DNA from: Macrolepiota albuminosa
Lineage: Eukaryota; Basidiomycota; Agaricomycetes; Agaricales; Agaricaceae
Direction: 5' to 3'
Assembly (NCBI GenBank): GCA_027475525.1
Contig: JAMWFC010000082.1
Span: forward strand, 1,364,001-1,428,000
DNA: 64,000 nucleotides
This document shows positions 31,132 through 41,455 of this stretch, in pieces. How positions within the stretch are numbered: position 1 is the first letter of the stretch; each line of letters opens with the position of its first letter. The notes below the pieces were generated by a model. That model saw only the letters and a program-made list of their open reading frames with translations, was not told the DNA's origin and did not search any database. A program made the position numbers and the translations under genes.

Positions 31132-32400
31132 TATGAGCCTCAAGAGGGGGATGAAACTATTGTTACTCAGTGTCAAGCTTTACTTAACCTCTACCACACT
31201 GCACAAATTTTTCCTTCTGATGCTCATTCCATTACACCTCTACCTTCTATCAATTTCCTTTCGACAATTCAGAACTACTCAACAAATTCAAAGCTGCTTA
31301 TCGCACCAACACCAAGTTGCATACTCTCCTACAACAAAGTGACAAATGCATTACCTAGCAAAGCAACTTAATCTTTCATAATGGACGCTTTTTTGTCCCT
31401 TCATCACTCCAAGCAAAAATCCTTCATTCTCGTCATGACTCTGTTATTTCGGGCTACTCTGGTCATGCAGAGACTTATGATAACCTCTGCCGAGATTTCT
31501 CATGGCCTGAAATGCAAACTTACTCTTGTGCCTATGTTAAATCCTGCAATATTTGTGCACACACCAAGAACACAACCTACAGACTCTACAGACTTCTCCA
31601 GCCCCTTGATATTCCAGACAATAATCATACAAATTTCTTGACACAGCAAACCCCATTTTACGCCAACCTTGGATACTATCCTGACTTTGAGATCAAATTG
31701 ACCAAACACACAACTAACCCCGCCACTACAGACGTTGCAAATTGCCTTCAAGAAATACATGAGAAACTTTGTTTAGAATTGGATCAAGCCAACAATTACA
31801 TGGCAAAATATTACGACCGACATCACACACCTGCTCCTAAACTGGAACCCAGCAACTACGTATGGTTACTCTGTTGTAATATTAAAACCATGCAACCTTT
31901 TAGCAAACTGGATTACCAATGTCTTGGGCCATTCAAAATCTTGGCTTGTCATGGCCAGTCATCCTACCTCCTTGAACTCTCTTCCTCCTACTCTAGACTT
32001 TATCCAGTCTTTCATGTTTCTCTTCTCAAACTCTGGACACCTACTTTGATCATTCCTAATTGTACTCCTACAACTTCCTCTTCAATCAATGTAATCCTGG
32101 ATCAACCTCATGATATCTTAATTATTATTGACACGTGAAAAATAGGCTGATGATATGATTACTTTGTTTCATGAAAGAACTTTCCTGAATCCAAGAATTC
32201 TTGGATTTCTTTGACAGATATATCATCAGAACTATTCAAGGTAATTGAACATTGGCATCGTCAAAATTCTAGAAGACTGAGACTTCCACAAATCTATTTT
32301 GATCAAGCACTTAAAACAACGTTACCAGACCTCGTTGCTTACTCCAACATATTGATCAACTACCCAACTTGAGCTCCGTCTCCTCCTCCTCCACCATCTC
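31132..32400 (+). pseudogene. pol: T4 integrase with deleted core, and chromodomain-like tail
   Basis: The zinc domain remains (H-S-R-H-D, G-Y-S-G-H-A near 31450, C-N-I-C near 31545). L-L-Q-P-L-D-I-P-D (to about 31620) then joins directly to F-L-T-Q-Q-T-P-F-Y-A-N, which normally lies after the catalytic core. The whole D,D-35-E core is absent, yet the frame 31512-32138 runs through the junction. The C-terminal part has G-P-F-K-I-L near 31930 and Y-P-V-F-H-V-S-L-L near 32003. A decayed chromodomain (V-S-*-K-N-F-P...S-W-I near 32165-32210) follows TGA 32136. Confidence 0.8.
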
Positions 32401-32504
32401 AATGTAACTTTGAACCTCCTAAATAAACCACTACACAAGCAGGACACATTGCACACCCACCTCAATCAAAAGATTACGTCAACTCAATCTTAAAGAGGGG
32501 GTAA

Positions 32505-32850
32505 TGTCAAGAAAATCACCAAGTATATTCTGAGTTCTGATTCATTCTAATTTTGTCGACTTCTCCTTATTCAAATTCTTATTCTCCTTTTTTCTCCTTT
32601 TCCTTTTCTTATCTTGTCATACATGACCTCATAGACTGATTCAGTTTCCTAGTTTTCTAATCTTTATCGCTTCTTATTTACTTCCCCTTTATATAACTAC
32701 ATATAAAAACTCTGTCTTCATTGCAAGTCCCTAGGCAATCAACACAGTTGTTTTGTCTCAATCTCAGTCATTCTAAGTTCCATCTCAAAACTCTGAATTT
32801 AAATCTGCTTATTCTATTTGAACGTTTTAGTTATTATCTGCGCTCTGACA
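32505..32850 (+). repeat. T4 3' LTR, 346 bp (TGTCAAG...TCTGACA)
   Basis: It begins TGTCA directly after the polypurine tract and ends TGACA, a 5-bp inverted repeat. A TATATAA-like sequence near 32690 and the following pyrimidine-rich start region fit an LTR promoter. The five bases to the right (ggaag) are the predicted target duplication. Confidence 0.8.
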
Positions 32851-33404
32851 GGAAGATGAATGGTGCAGGCAGACCTTTTTTGTCAGAAGCACAAAGTGAG
32901 AAGTGGAAAATGTGGGAGGGCCATTGAGCACCATCAAAGACACCTGCATCTGAGGGGCAAAGAAAACTTGCACCATCAAAATAGCCTGGATCGAAAGAAT
33001 AAGTTCTAGGAACAGGCTGATAGAAGCCCCATACACCAAGTTGGTTACTGGCGGTAGCAGAATGGATGGTCTCAAGTGCAGAGCTTGGCCGTGTTGAAGC
33101 TGGAACTGGTGGAGGCATGCATAGGGAGAGAGGCACCTCTTGCTGATGTGCCACCTGCGGTTCAGTTATTATGAGGGCTGCTGATTGAGTCAATTCCTCG
33201 AGCTGACCTGCTCCTCCACCAATTCAGGCTCAATCATCATGGCAGCTGGTTGAGTACCAGGCAAAGGAGAGGCTATGAGTTAATGTTAAGAACTGCCAAT
33301 AGGCTTTGATGAGGTTCTATCCATGCCATACGATCTGCTTAAAGGTTTATTAATTGTTCATGCCTCTTTGTAACTTCCTCCCAATAATGTTGTCCAGCCA
33401 GCAT
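32851..33404 (-). other. Unidentified minus-strand coding fragment cut by T4
   Basis: A minus-strand frame from 33193 to the T4 LTR (about 114 codons up to 32851) has normal-looking amino-acid use (N-Q-L-G-V-W-G-F-Y-Q-P, Y-F-D-G-A-S-F). It is broken off exactly where the T4 LTR starts. I do not recognise it. It may be a host or transposon gene hit by T4. 33194-33404 links it to the T5 integrase end and shows nothing else. Confidence 0.35.
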
Positions 33405-34216
33405 TCACATTCTGTGTTTTTGAGGTTGTCCTACATTGATATTATCTTCTAGAGTAGACTCAATCTCTTGATGTTGTTCAACATCATTCTCAGATAATAA
33501 TAGGATGTGCGATAAGGGATCTAATGATGTCTTTGATGTCTCATGAGAAATTAATTGAGAATATATTGGAACTGAATGTGATTTTGACCGCCCTTTTAAG
33601 TTCTCATTAAATATGATGTCCCTTGAAAAATAATACCGTCTATTCAAATCTCGAACTTTCCATCCTAATCTGTCTTCTTCATAACTGACAAAGATTGCTT
33701 CAAACCTCTTTGCATCTCCTTTCTTCTGAGTTTCCTTTGGATGTAGTACAAAACACTGGCAACTCCAGACTCCAGACTCTAAGATGTGACAAGTCTGGTT
33801 TATGCCCATGAAGTATCTTAAATAGAGTAGTTGTCCCAGTAAGAGTCAATGTTGGCAATCTGTTTCTGAGGTATTGGGCCATTAAATTGCATCTCCAAGA
33901 AACAATAACGGTAAACTAACTTCTGTCATGAGCATCTGAGCTGTGTCTTCTATAGTTCAAATATAATGTTTTGCTTTGTCATTCTGTTGATGAGCATATG
34001 GTGCTATGGTCTGCAAGATGATTCCTTTCTCCTCCAAGTGTTCTTTCAATTCACCTTCTACTAATTCTTTTGCACCATCACAATGGACCATTTTCACCTT
34101 GTTTTCCAATTTCAGTTCCCATTCTGCTTGGACCCTTTTAAAATTTTTTGCCGCCGCATTTTTCTTTAAAAGTAATGCTGTGCTCCTGAAATTGGAATAG
34201 TCGTCTAGAATCAAGT
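33405..34216 (-). pseudogene. pol: T5 integrase core and C-terminal part
   Basis: From the T6 junction the minus strand reads L-I-L-D-D-Y-S-N-F, then V-H-C-D-G-A-K-E-L, G-I-I-L-Q-T-I-A-P-Y-A-H-Q-Q-N: the copia integrase core, with second Asp present and the usual Glu region damaged (Q-Q-N-D-K-A). After stops, N-R-L-P-T-L, C-F-V-L-H-P-K-E-T and W-K-V-R-D-L-N-R-R-Y-Y-F-S-R-D-I-I-F (33405-33809) form the C-terminal part that precedes RT. Confidence 0.8.
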
Positions 34217-34221
34217 GAAAA
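34217..34221 (+). repeat. T6 target-site duplication, left copy (gaaaa)
   Basis: gaaaa directly before TGTAGCG; the same five bases follow the 3' LTR at 44845-44849. Five bp is usual for Ty3/gypsy. It proves a single insertion event into T5. Confidence 0.9.
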
Positions 34222-34448
34222 TGTAGCGTAGTCCGCTATGTGGCGTTGGCCACATAGCCTTACTTACTGTATTAGATATTATATTATTATTATAATATAA
34301 TATTATTATTTACTGTACTATAAATACTTTACATGTGCTGCTTACTAAGCAGCTTATCTTTGTTGTACACTACATAGTCAATAGACCGGTCTGGTCTGAT
34401 TCTGTTTTGTGTGACTTAAGCTATCACAACACCTGTAACTTCGTTACA
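34222..34448 (+). repeat. T6 5' LTR, 227 bp
   Basis: TGTAGCG...GTTACA. It contains a perfect 10-bp-arm hairpin at 34235-34258 (loop gttg), an AT-only stretch near 34270-34312, a TATA box (CTATAAATA near 34318) and a terminal TGTAAC-TTC-GTTACA inverted repeat. The right-hand copy is at 44618-44844 and differs at three places. Confidence 0.93.
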
Positions 34449-34601
34449 TTTTTTTGAATCCGCCAGCTAGGATCTATTGTCTAGCACCCGACGTCAGTCG
34501 CTGAGTTTGTTGACAGAACTCTATCAGCTTCTCGAGCTTCTTGCACAGCCACACCATGCAAATTTCAAACAGGGAATCAATGAGTAATCCCATACCTGCA
34601 G
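34449..34601 (+). other. T6 leader
   Basis: Begins with a T-run (TTTTTTTGAATCC). No primer binding site starting with TGG is seen right after the LTR, so the priming tRNA, or self-priming, remains open. No gene in these bases. Confidence 0.4.
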
Positions 34602-37600
34602 TTGATGGCGGGCGGAATGCCCACAATCTACGGGGAGACCCAGCAGACACCCAGGATGCGTCAGCATCCAATGTGGGTCAGGCAAGACCAAGGTCGGAGC
34701 ACCGATCTGACCAGGAATGAAAGCGAGGCCCAGAGAGCTGAAAGCTCACAGCAGGACGGTCAGCAACGTCTCCAGAACAAGATGCCAGGAGGATTAACTC
34801 CCCCAGTTATGCAGCTGCCAGGAGGACTGCGACAGTCTAGCTGATTAGCTTCCAAAGGGCCCCCTGAGGATGGCCAACAGTCAACAGGCGCCTATGGCGC
34901 TCCAGGAGACACCGAGTCGTTGGTACGGACTGGGAGAGCTATCCCTCCAAACTGGAGTGGTGGGACCAGGTGGCCCACAGCAGGCCCAATGCCTTCTAAG
35001 GTAGCGGAAGCCCGCATAGAAGAGATACCGGAGGAGGCTGCAAGCCCTGAAGTATCCTGCACGGAAAACCGATTCCCGTGCACACCAGCAGTGGAGGAAG
35101 CTCCAGAGGTTGTAGAGCTTCCAGAGGAGGTGATTGAGTCGTCAAGTGACGATGACGCCGGAGCAGAGGAGCAGCAGCTGAAAACCACGTACACCGTGCG
35201 CTTGCGGGTGTTCTGGGACTTGCACCCAGAGGTGATGAAATACACCACCCAAGCCTGAAAACCACGTACACCGTGCGCTTGCGGGTGTTCTGGGACTTGC
35301 ACCCAGAGGTGATGAAATACACCACCCAAGCACGACTCGAGCACTACATGTCAGCACATATAGTAGCACTTAGGCGACAAGGGCACAAAGTGCCCAATGT
35401 ATTCAGTACCAAATATACTGATTTGATGGTGAGAGTGCTCACTATTGAGCTGCAAATGTATGTGCAGCGGAAGGCCACACAGCAATTGGGGGCCTCGACC
35501 CCCTGGAGCCACATGTCTGAAGAATGCTCAGCACGGCATAATCAAGACGTCGGAATCGAGCTAGTGGAGGCACTAGCACGGGTGCAGGAAGTGCCCAAAG
35601 TAAGACCGGTGAGTACTTTTTATACTCCAGCAGGACAAGAGTGGTGTGAGGAGCCTCCACACATGCATAACCAAGACCTTAGAACAGATATGTCAGGTCC
35701 AGATGGGCACAATAGTACCGTGCCCAAGGTGGAGAGCGAGGCATCTGTGATGCTGCGTGTGCCCATGGCAGAAACGTTGAGCAACAGAGTCGTGTATCAA
35801 CGTATGTGCAATGGCGACCTCAGGACTAAGGGACAGTCCCTTATTGACAATCAGGGCATTGTATTTGAGGGCACTAAGCCCATTGATGAGATCTGTCGTC
35901 AATTTGTCATGCAGGGTCAGGAGAACCAAGCTTCTCCAGTTCCAGGGCAGCGCAACAATCATGATCAAAGAGACTTCCTCAATCAAGATGGCGCCACAAG
36001 ACGTGATGCCCCTGGTAATGGCCAGGATGACGGCCCTAGGTCGACTCCTCAAGACGAGGGCAATTATGCCCACAGTTGAGGAGGCTCGGGATGTCCTCCG
36101 CAGGGTGGACGAGAGAAGTCACTTTCCCAGGCCACTGATTTGGCGACTAGATCCCTGGGTCAGCGGGAGGCCATTTGAATGCATTGTGAAGCCATGCACA
36201 ATCGCCTGCATCAAGTAGTCGATGATGCCCTGGGTGTAACCTTACGGTTACCAGATGGGGTGAAGCTGCGTAAGGCAGACAGTAGGCATATTTGCGCCTA
36301 TACAGGCGCGTCCAAGTTCAGCGACTTGGAGGATTGGGCAATGGATGTATGCACCCATCTTGCCATGTGCTTATACGGAGGTGACCATATGGAATGAGAA
36401 CAAATCTTTGTTCTGCCTGAGTTCTTGGCCAGAGAGGCCATGGAGTGGTTTCGATGGGCAGTACTGCACGTCAACTGCATCCAGTATAACTGGATGTTCA
36501 AAGGAGTCCTTACAGGACTGTACGATTGATTTGTGCACCCCTCAACGCTCCAGAATGCAAGGCGGGATTTCCAGTCCGCCAAGTACACCGAGAAGTTGGG
36601 AGTGCAAGGGTTCTATAATATCCTTAATGATCATGCCCAGAATATGGCAGTATACCTGGATGGGTATACAATGCTCAAAGCATTCTTGGATGGCATTCCA
36701 GCGGACATGCACCGCTATCTGATATGTGAGGATGGACTGTCCCCAGAAGTCAATGATGTGGAAGAGTTTGTGGCATATGCCATCAGGTATGAGCAGTCCC
36801 TGAAGACTGCTAACTACTATGAACATCGGAGTGGACATAAAGGGGGAACCAGGCGACTACCACCTGCTGGGACACCCTCACAGGGTCAGCATGTGGGGAC
36901 CTTTTTGGCCAAAAAGGCCAATTTGGATCGTGACCGCAACACGTGGTTTGTGGTACGCAGAACCCCTGCTGCAAACCGAGGGCAGAGCCACCCATGCCCA
37001 GAGCGGGCGCCGGATGGAGAAGACCCTAAACCAAGGCTGGACTTCAAGCCAGCCAACCCACCAGGTCAGATGGGGACTTGTTTCGCGTGTGGCCAACCAG
37101 GCCACTACACGACCAACTGCCCCACAAAGCCGGGAGCTCCAAGAAAGGGGTATACACCCCGCGCCCACCTTTGAGCTGCACATACTGCAGCCACAAGTGG
37201 GAGTGATGGAGACATGTCTGCTGAGTCTGAGGCAGAGCACCCCACAAACAACCAGGAGCCTCCAGAGGAGGCATTGGGCGCCGAGCCCGAGAGTGTGGTC
37301 ATGGAGGGGGAGGAATATGTCACAGTCAACATATATGACGACGTCTACAACAATGAGTACTACAGTCGTGACAGCGACTCCGAGTGCCTAGCGGCAATGA
37401 CGGATTGGCCGTCAACAAATGATCCCAAAAAGAATAACGTGGTTCGGATGAAGAAGGTGACTCTTTGTCAAGCAGAGGGCACTTTGCAGCACCCTACACT
37501 CAAACGGGCAAACAAGGAGTGCCTGGTCTCGTATGTGGACGTAGAGGGCCACAAGGCATGGACCTTATGGGACTCTGGGAGTACTACGTCGGGCATAACG

Positions 37601-37948
37601 CCCCAGTTCGCCCATGTGTATGGAATATCCGTGCAGGAGTTGGATACGCCATTGGTGTTACAGCTGGGCACCGTAGGAAGCCGAGCCATGGTGCAGTATG
37701 GGACAAATGTGACTGTCCACACACCGGGCTCATGTAGCCGGGAATACATGGACGTAGCGAACTTCGATTGCTATGATATGATACTGGGAACGCCATTCAT
37801 GCGGCGTAACAAAGTCATATTAGACTTTGACCACTGTCAAGTACTAGTGAATGGGAAAGTGATCCCAGCCAAACGAGCTACAGCAGATGACACTGATAAT
37901 CGTCTGCAACATCATTGCACTATGGAGAAACGCAAGGAGTCTCCATGA
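34602..37948 (+). pseudogene. gag: T6 gag-protease, fragmented
   Basis: Pieces match T1 Gag in order: Q-S-L-I-D-N-Q-G-I-V-F-E-G near 35835, D-L-E-D-W-A-M-D-V near 36325, D-H-A-Q-N-M-A-V-Y near 36630, and the knuckle C-F-A-C-G-Q-P-G-H...C near 37084-37125. The protease is L-W-D-S-G-S-T-T-S-G-I near 37567, with I-L-G-T-P-F-M-R near 37783. Breaks include TGA near 36396 and 36528 and the 77-bp duplication at 35178. The N-terminal part (34920-35600) has no counterpart in the visible T1 Gag and includes an E-L-Q-M-Y-V-Q-R helix that resembles part of T1 ORF3. The protease block ends at TGA 37946, followed by CTT, as in T1. Confidence 0.85.
35178..35331 (+). repeat. Perfect 77-bp tandem duplication no. 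4 (T6 gag)
   Basis: 35178-35254 equals 35255-35331 exactly, with mismatches on both flanks. It inserts a TGA (35256) and shifts the frame in the gag N-terminal region. Confidence 0.97.
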
Positions 37949-40900
37949 CTTGGCCAGCGCAGAGTGCCGGCAGTGGAGGATGTGGAGGAGGAAGTGCAGG
38001 CTATGCCTGGACTGAGCTCAGACCACAATGTGGTGATGATGAGCGAGGAGGAGTATCAAGCCTCCAAAAGGAGTGACGAGTGAATAATCGCTCCTGATAT
38101 TCGAGGCGCAAAGCCTCCAGACAAGTGCCATCAGAAGGCGAGACAACGGGAGGACTCAGTGGATGTATGCCCACCTACGTCCTCACGAGTCAAGTTGGAT
38201 GACTTGAGAGACATCATCCGAGAGGCGGAAGCCTCATGTGAGAGGGACGCACAGTCCCTATGGGAACGACCAGCATCCCTTCCGGAGTACGACTGGGCAT
38301 ATGACCCTCGAATGCCGCAGGAGTAGAACGAGCTGGTGGCAGCCATGTGTGCGCAAAATGCGCACCAGAGACGGATGACCATCAAACCAGCATATTGCCA
38401 GCCAGCCTCAGACGAGGTGTCCATGGTGTACTCAGGTGTATGTGAGAGGAAAAGCCTCGTGGCTTATAAGGCGGCGGCAGTGGGTTCACCGCTGAGACTA
38501 CATATACCCGATGACAGTGTCAATCAGGTGCTCGCAATGCGTGAGCAATATGCACTACCACCTTGGTTACCCTCAGAGACGGTGGAAGTACTTTCCCCGG
38601 TGCGTATGAAGGGGAAGCAGAAGGCGACAAGCCTTTGTGAGGAAGATATACCTTGGTTGCGTCAGCAATGGCAAGAAGAATTTGCCGACATGGTCAACGG
38701 GACCAAGGAGGAGCTCCTGCCATGGCGGGAGGTGAACCATGAGATCAATCTCTTAGATGAGAGGAAGCAATATAAGTACCACTTGCCACGCTGTCTGCGC
38801 GCGCTCCAGGAGCAACTACGCAATAAAACTAATCACTATTTGAATGCTCAATGGTGGTCCCCATGCACCACTGCTCAGGCTGCACCATTATTGTGCATAC
38901 CAAAGAAGGATGGATCCCTTCGAACAGCTCTGGATGCGCGTCAGCGCAATGACAACACTATAAAGGATGTAACTCCTTTACCAGATCAGGAGGTGATCCG
39001 GGAGGATGTGGCTCGGGTGAAGTATCACTCGAAGATCGACCTTACTGATGCTTACAAGCAGGTGCACATTTGCACTGAAGACGTACCCAAGACCGTATTT
39101 GCATCGATCATGGGCACGTTCATGAGCAACATAATGCAGATTGGAGACTGCAACGCTCCTGCAACCTTCCAGAGGCTAATGACCTCTATTTTTTGAGACG
39201 TAATAGGATGGTTTATGCACATCTACTCGGATTCTATGGAGGAGCATGAGCAGCACCTCAGAGTCATATTTGAACGACTGCGCAAGTATAAGTTGTACTT
39301 GAAGTGGAAGAAATGTGAGCTTTACACTCAGAGTATAGACTGCCTAGGGCATGTCATAGATGAGCGGGGTATCCACCCCAATCAGAACAAGCTCGATCAC
39401 ATTTGGGAGTGGCGCACGCCCCGTAACTACAATGACATCCAATGATTTGTTGGTCTTGTCAACTACATATCGAGCTTCTTGCCCGATGTCACGGCCTATA
39501 CTGGGCCACTTATGGTCATGACACAGAACGGGTCACCATTCAATTGGAGGCCATTGCACCAGCAGTGCTTTGAGATGGTCAAACGGATCTGTACAAAGAC
39601 TCCAGTGATTCAACCAATCGACCCTAGATGGGACGAGCCGATATGGCTCATATGTGACATGTCCAAGACAGGCATCAGAGCCATGTACAGTCAGGGAAGC
39701 AGCTGGCAGACATGCTGCCCAGCAGGGTTCATGTCGAAAAAGTTCACGATGGCCCAGCAAAACTATGCGGTGCATGAGCTGGAGACTCTCGCCATACTCA
39801 AGGCCCTCCTCAAGTGGGAGGATAAGCTGATGGGATACCCTATCCACATCATAACGGACCACAAGGCCCTTGAGTTCTTCAAAACTCAGGTGAACTTGTC
39901 GCTGCGTCAGTGGCGTTGGATAGACTACATGTCGAGATACCAGTTTGACATCACCTATGTTAAAGGTGAACTCAACAAAGTGGCAGACTGCTTGTCACGC
40001 TACTTTGAGAGTGATGTAGTTGGGAAGGCTCACAAGCCTCATGAGTATGTGCAGGCAGACTGCCGCATAGACCCAGATGGAGAGGATTTACCTCTCCACC
40101 GATACCAGGAGCTCAGGGAGCATGTCCTGGAAGTACGCACCATGTGTGACGATGAACGGAGGCAAAGCACTCACCTCAGGGAGCAGCGTGAAGAGCGGGA
40201 CGTAGCTGCCCAGTTGCTCAAGGAGCATGAAGTCGTGGACCAAGCGTTATCTGGGGAGCACAAGCACCCCGATAATCCTGTTACGCTGGCGGAGATGCTA
40301 GAAGGTGAATTGCCTTCATCCCAGCCCCCTAGCCTGGGCAGCGACGACTTCTGGATGGAAGTGGTGCAGGAATATGGCGAGGATTCTCTCTTTGCCAAGA
40401 TAATTGCCAATCCTGACAACCATCCTCAGTTCAGGCATGAGCCTGGTGGACTGATCACAACGGAGAACCGTCAAAGGGTGGCAGTGGTCTGCCTCCTCTG
40501 TATGCGAACCATTGTTACACGAGTCTTGGACCAGGCCCATGCACTGGTAGGGCACTTTGGTGCTGCCCGAACGCTGGGCTACATCCGGAGATGGTATTGG
40601 TGGCCACATATGGCCCAAGAAGTGACTAAGTTCTGCACCTCATGCGCCTTGCCCTCCATGCTGCACGAAGTTCGTGCTGATACGGTGGCTCACCAAGGAG
40701 TTGTCGAGTTCGCCAGGCAGGCCCTAGAGAACATTGCAGCAGCGCATGACACCATTATAGAGATGCAAGTCTTTCAGGCAAAAAACGCCAATCACCATAG
40801 GCGAGCAGAACCGCCAATAGCAGTAGGAGCGTTGGTCTACCTGTCAACGCATAACCTGAGACTCCCAAAGGGTCGGGCAAGTAAACTCTGCCTAAAATGG

Positions 40901-41293
40901 GTAGGCCCATACCGCGTCCTAGATGCAGAGCCAAGTACCTCCAACTACATGTTGGAGCTGCCTCTGGCATTGCAGGAACGACGCATCATTCCAAAGTTTC
41001 ACGTGTCGCTCTTGCGACCATATAGCGCGTCTGACAATGCGCTATTCCCTAACAGGGCAACCCCAGGGCCCTATGATTTTGGGGCTCGAGACAATGACGA
41101 GTGGTTCGTCGAGTGCATCATTGGGCACTGATGGACTGAGCGTAATACGCTCAAGTTTGAGGTGCGCTGGTCCCTTGGGGACACAGCATGGGAGCCACAC
41201 TCCCATTGCTCCAAGTTGGCGGCACTTGACCATTATTTGGAGTTGAAGGGTGTTAAGCGCCCACATCAATTAAGTAAGCATGCTGGCGCTTAA
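37949..41293 (+). pseudogene. pol: T6 pol with RT catalytic loop and integrase core deleted
   Basis: Same reading as T1 Pol from the UGA on, with stops at about 38082, 38326 (TAG for Trp), 39194, 39443 and 41129. At 39226/39227, seven codons are missing relative to T1, so F-M-H-V-Y-L-D-D-I-F-I-F-S-D-S became F-M-H-I-Y-S-D-S: the two catalytic Asp are gone. At about 40645 the integrase zinc domain joins directly to the region after the core (about 546 bp of T1 sequence absent), in frame. RNase H (39640-40000) and the C-terminal chromodomain-like part are readable. It ends with TAA 41291. Confidence 0.9.
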
Positions 41294-41396
41294 TTTGATT
41301 GGCAGTGCTGATTGCGGCTTGGCTGAGTTGGTCAGCAGCTGTGGCTGAAACATGTCTTAAAAGGTGAAATTTCTTTTTCACTTTCTTCCCTTAACC

Positions 41397-41424
41397 ATGG
41401 ACAAGATGCCCATGGACCCTGTTG

Positions 41425-41455
<31 letters not shown>

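Larger units (their letters stand above)
29519..32850 (+). mobile_element. T4: AT-rich Ty3/gypsy element, left part absent
   Basis: It starts inside the protease-RT linker and contains RT, RNase H, remnants of integrase, a chromodomain-like piece, a polypurine tract (AAAGAGGGGGTAA, 32492-32504) and a 346-bp LTR. Gag and the 5' LTR are missing, presumably left of T3. AT-rich codons set it apart from T2. Confidence 0.88.

Noticed and set aside
34449..34601. tRNA primer binding site after the T6 5' LTR
   Set aside because: No TGG-initiated match follows the LTR; assigning one would be guesswork.
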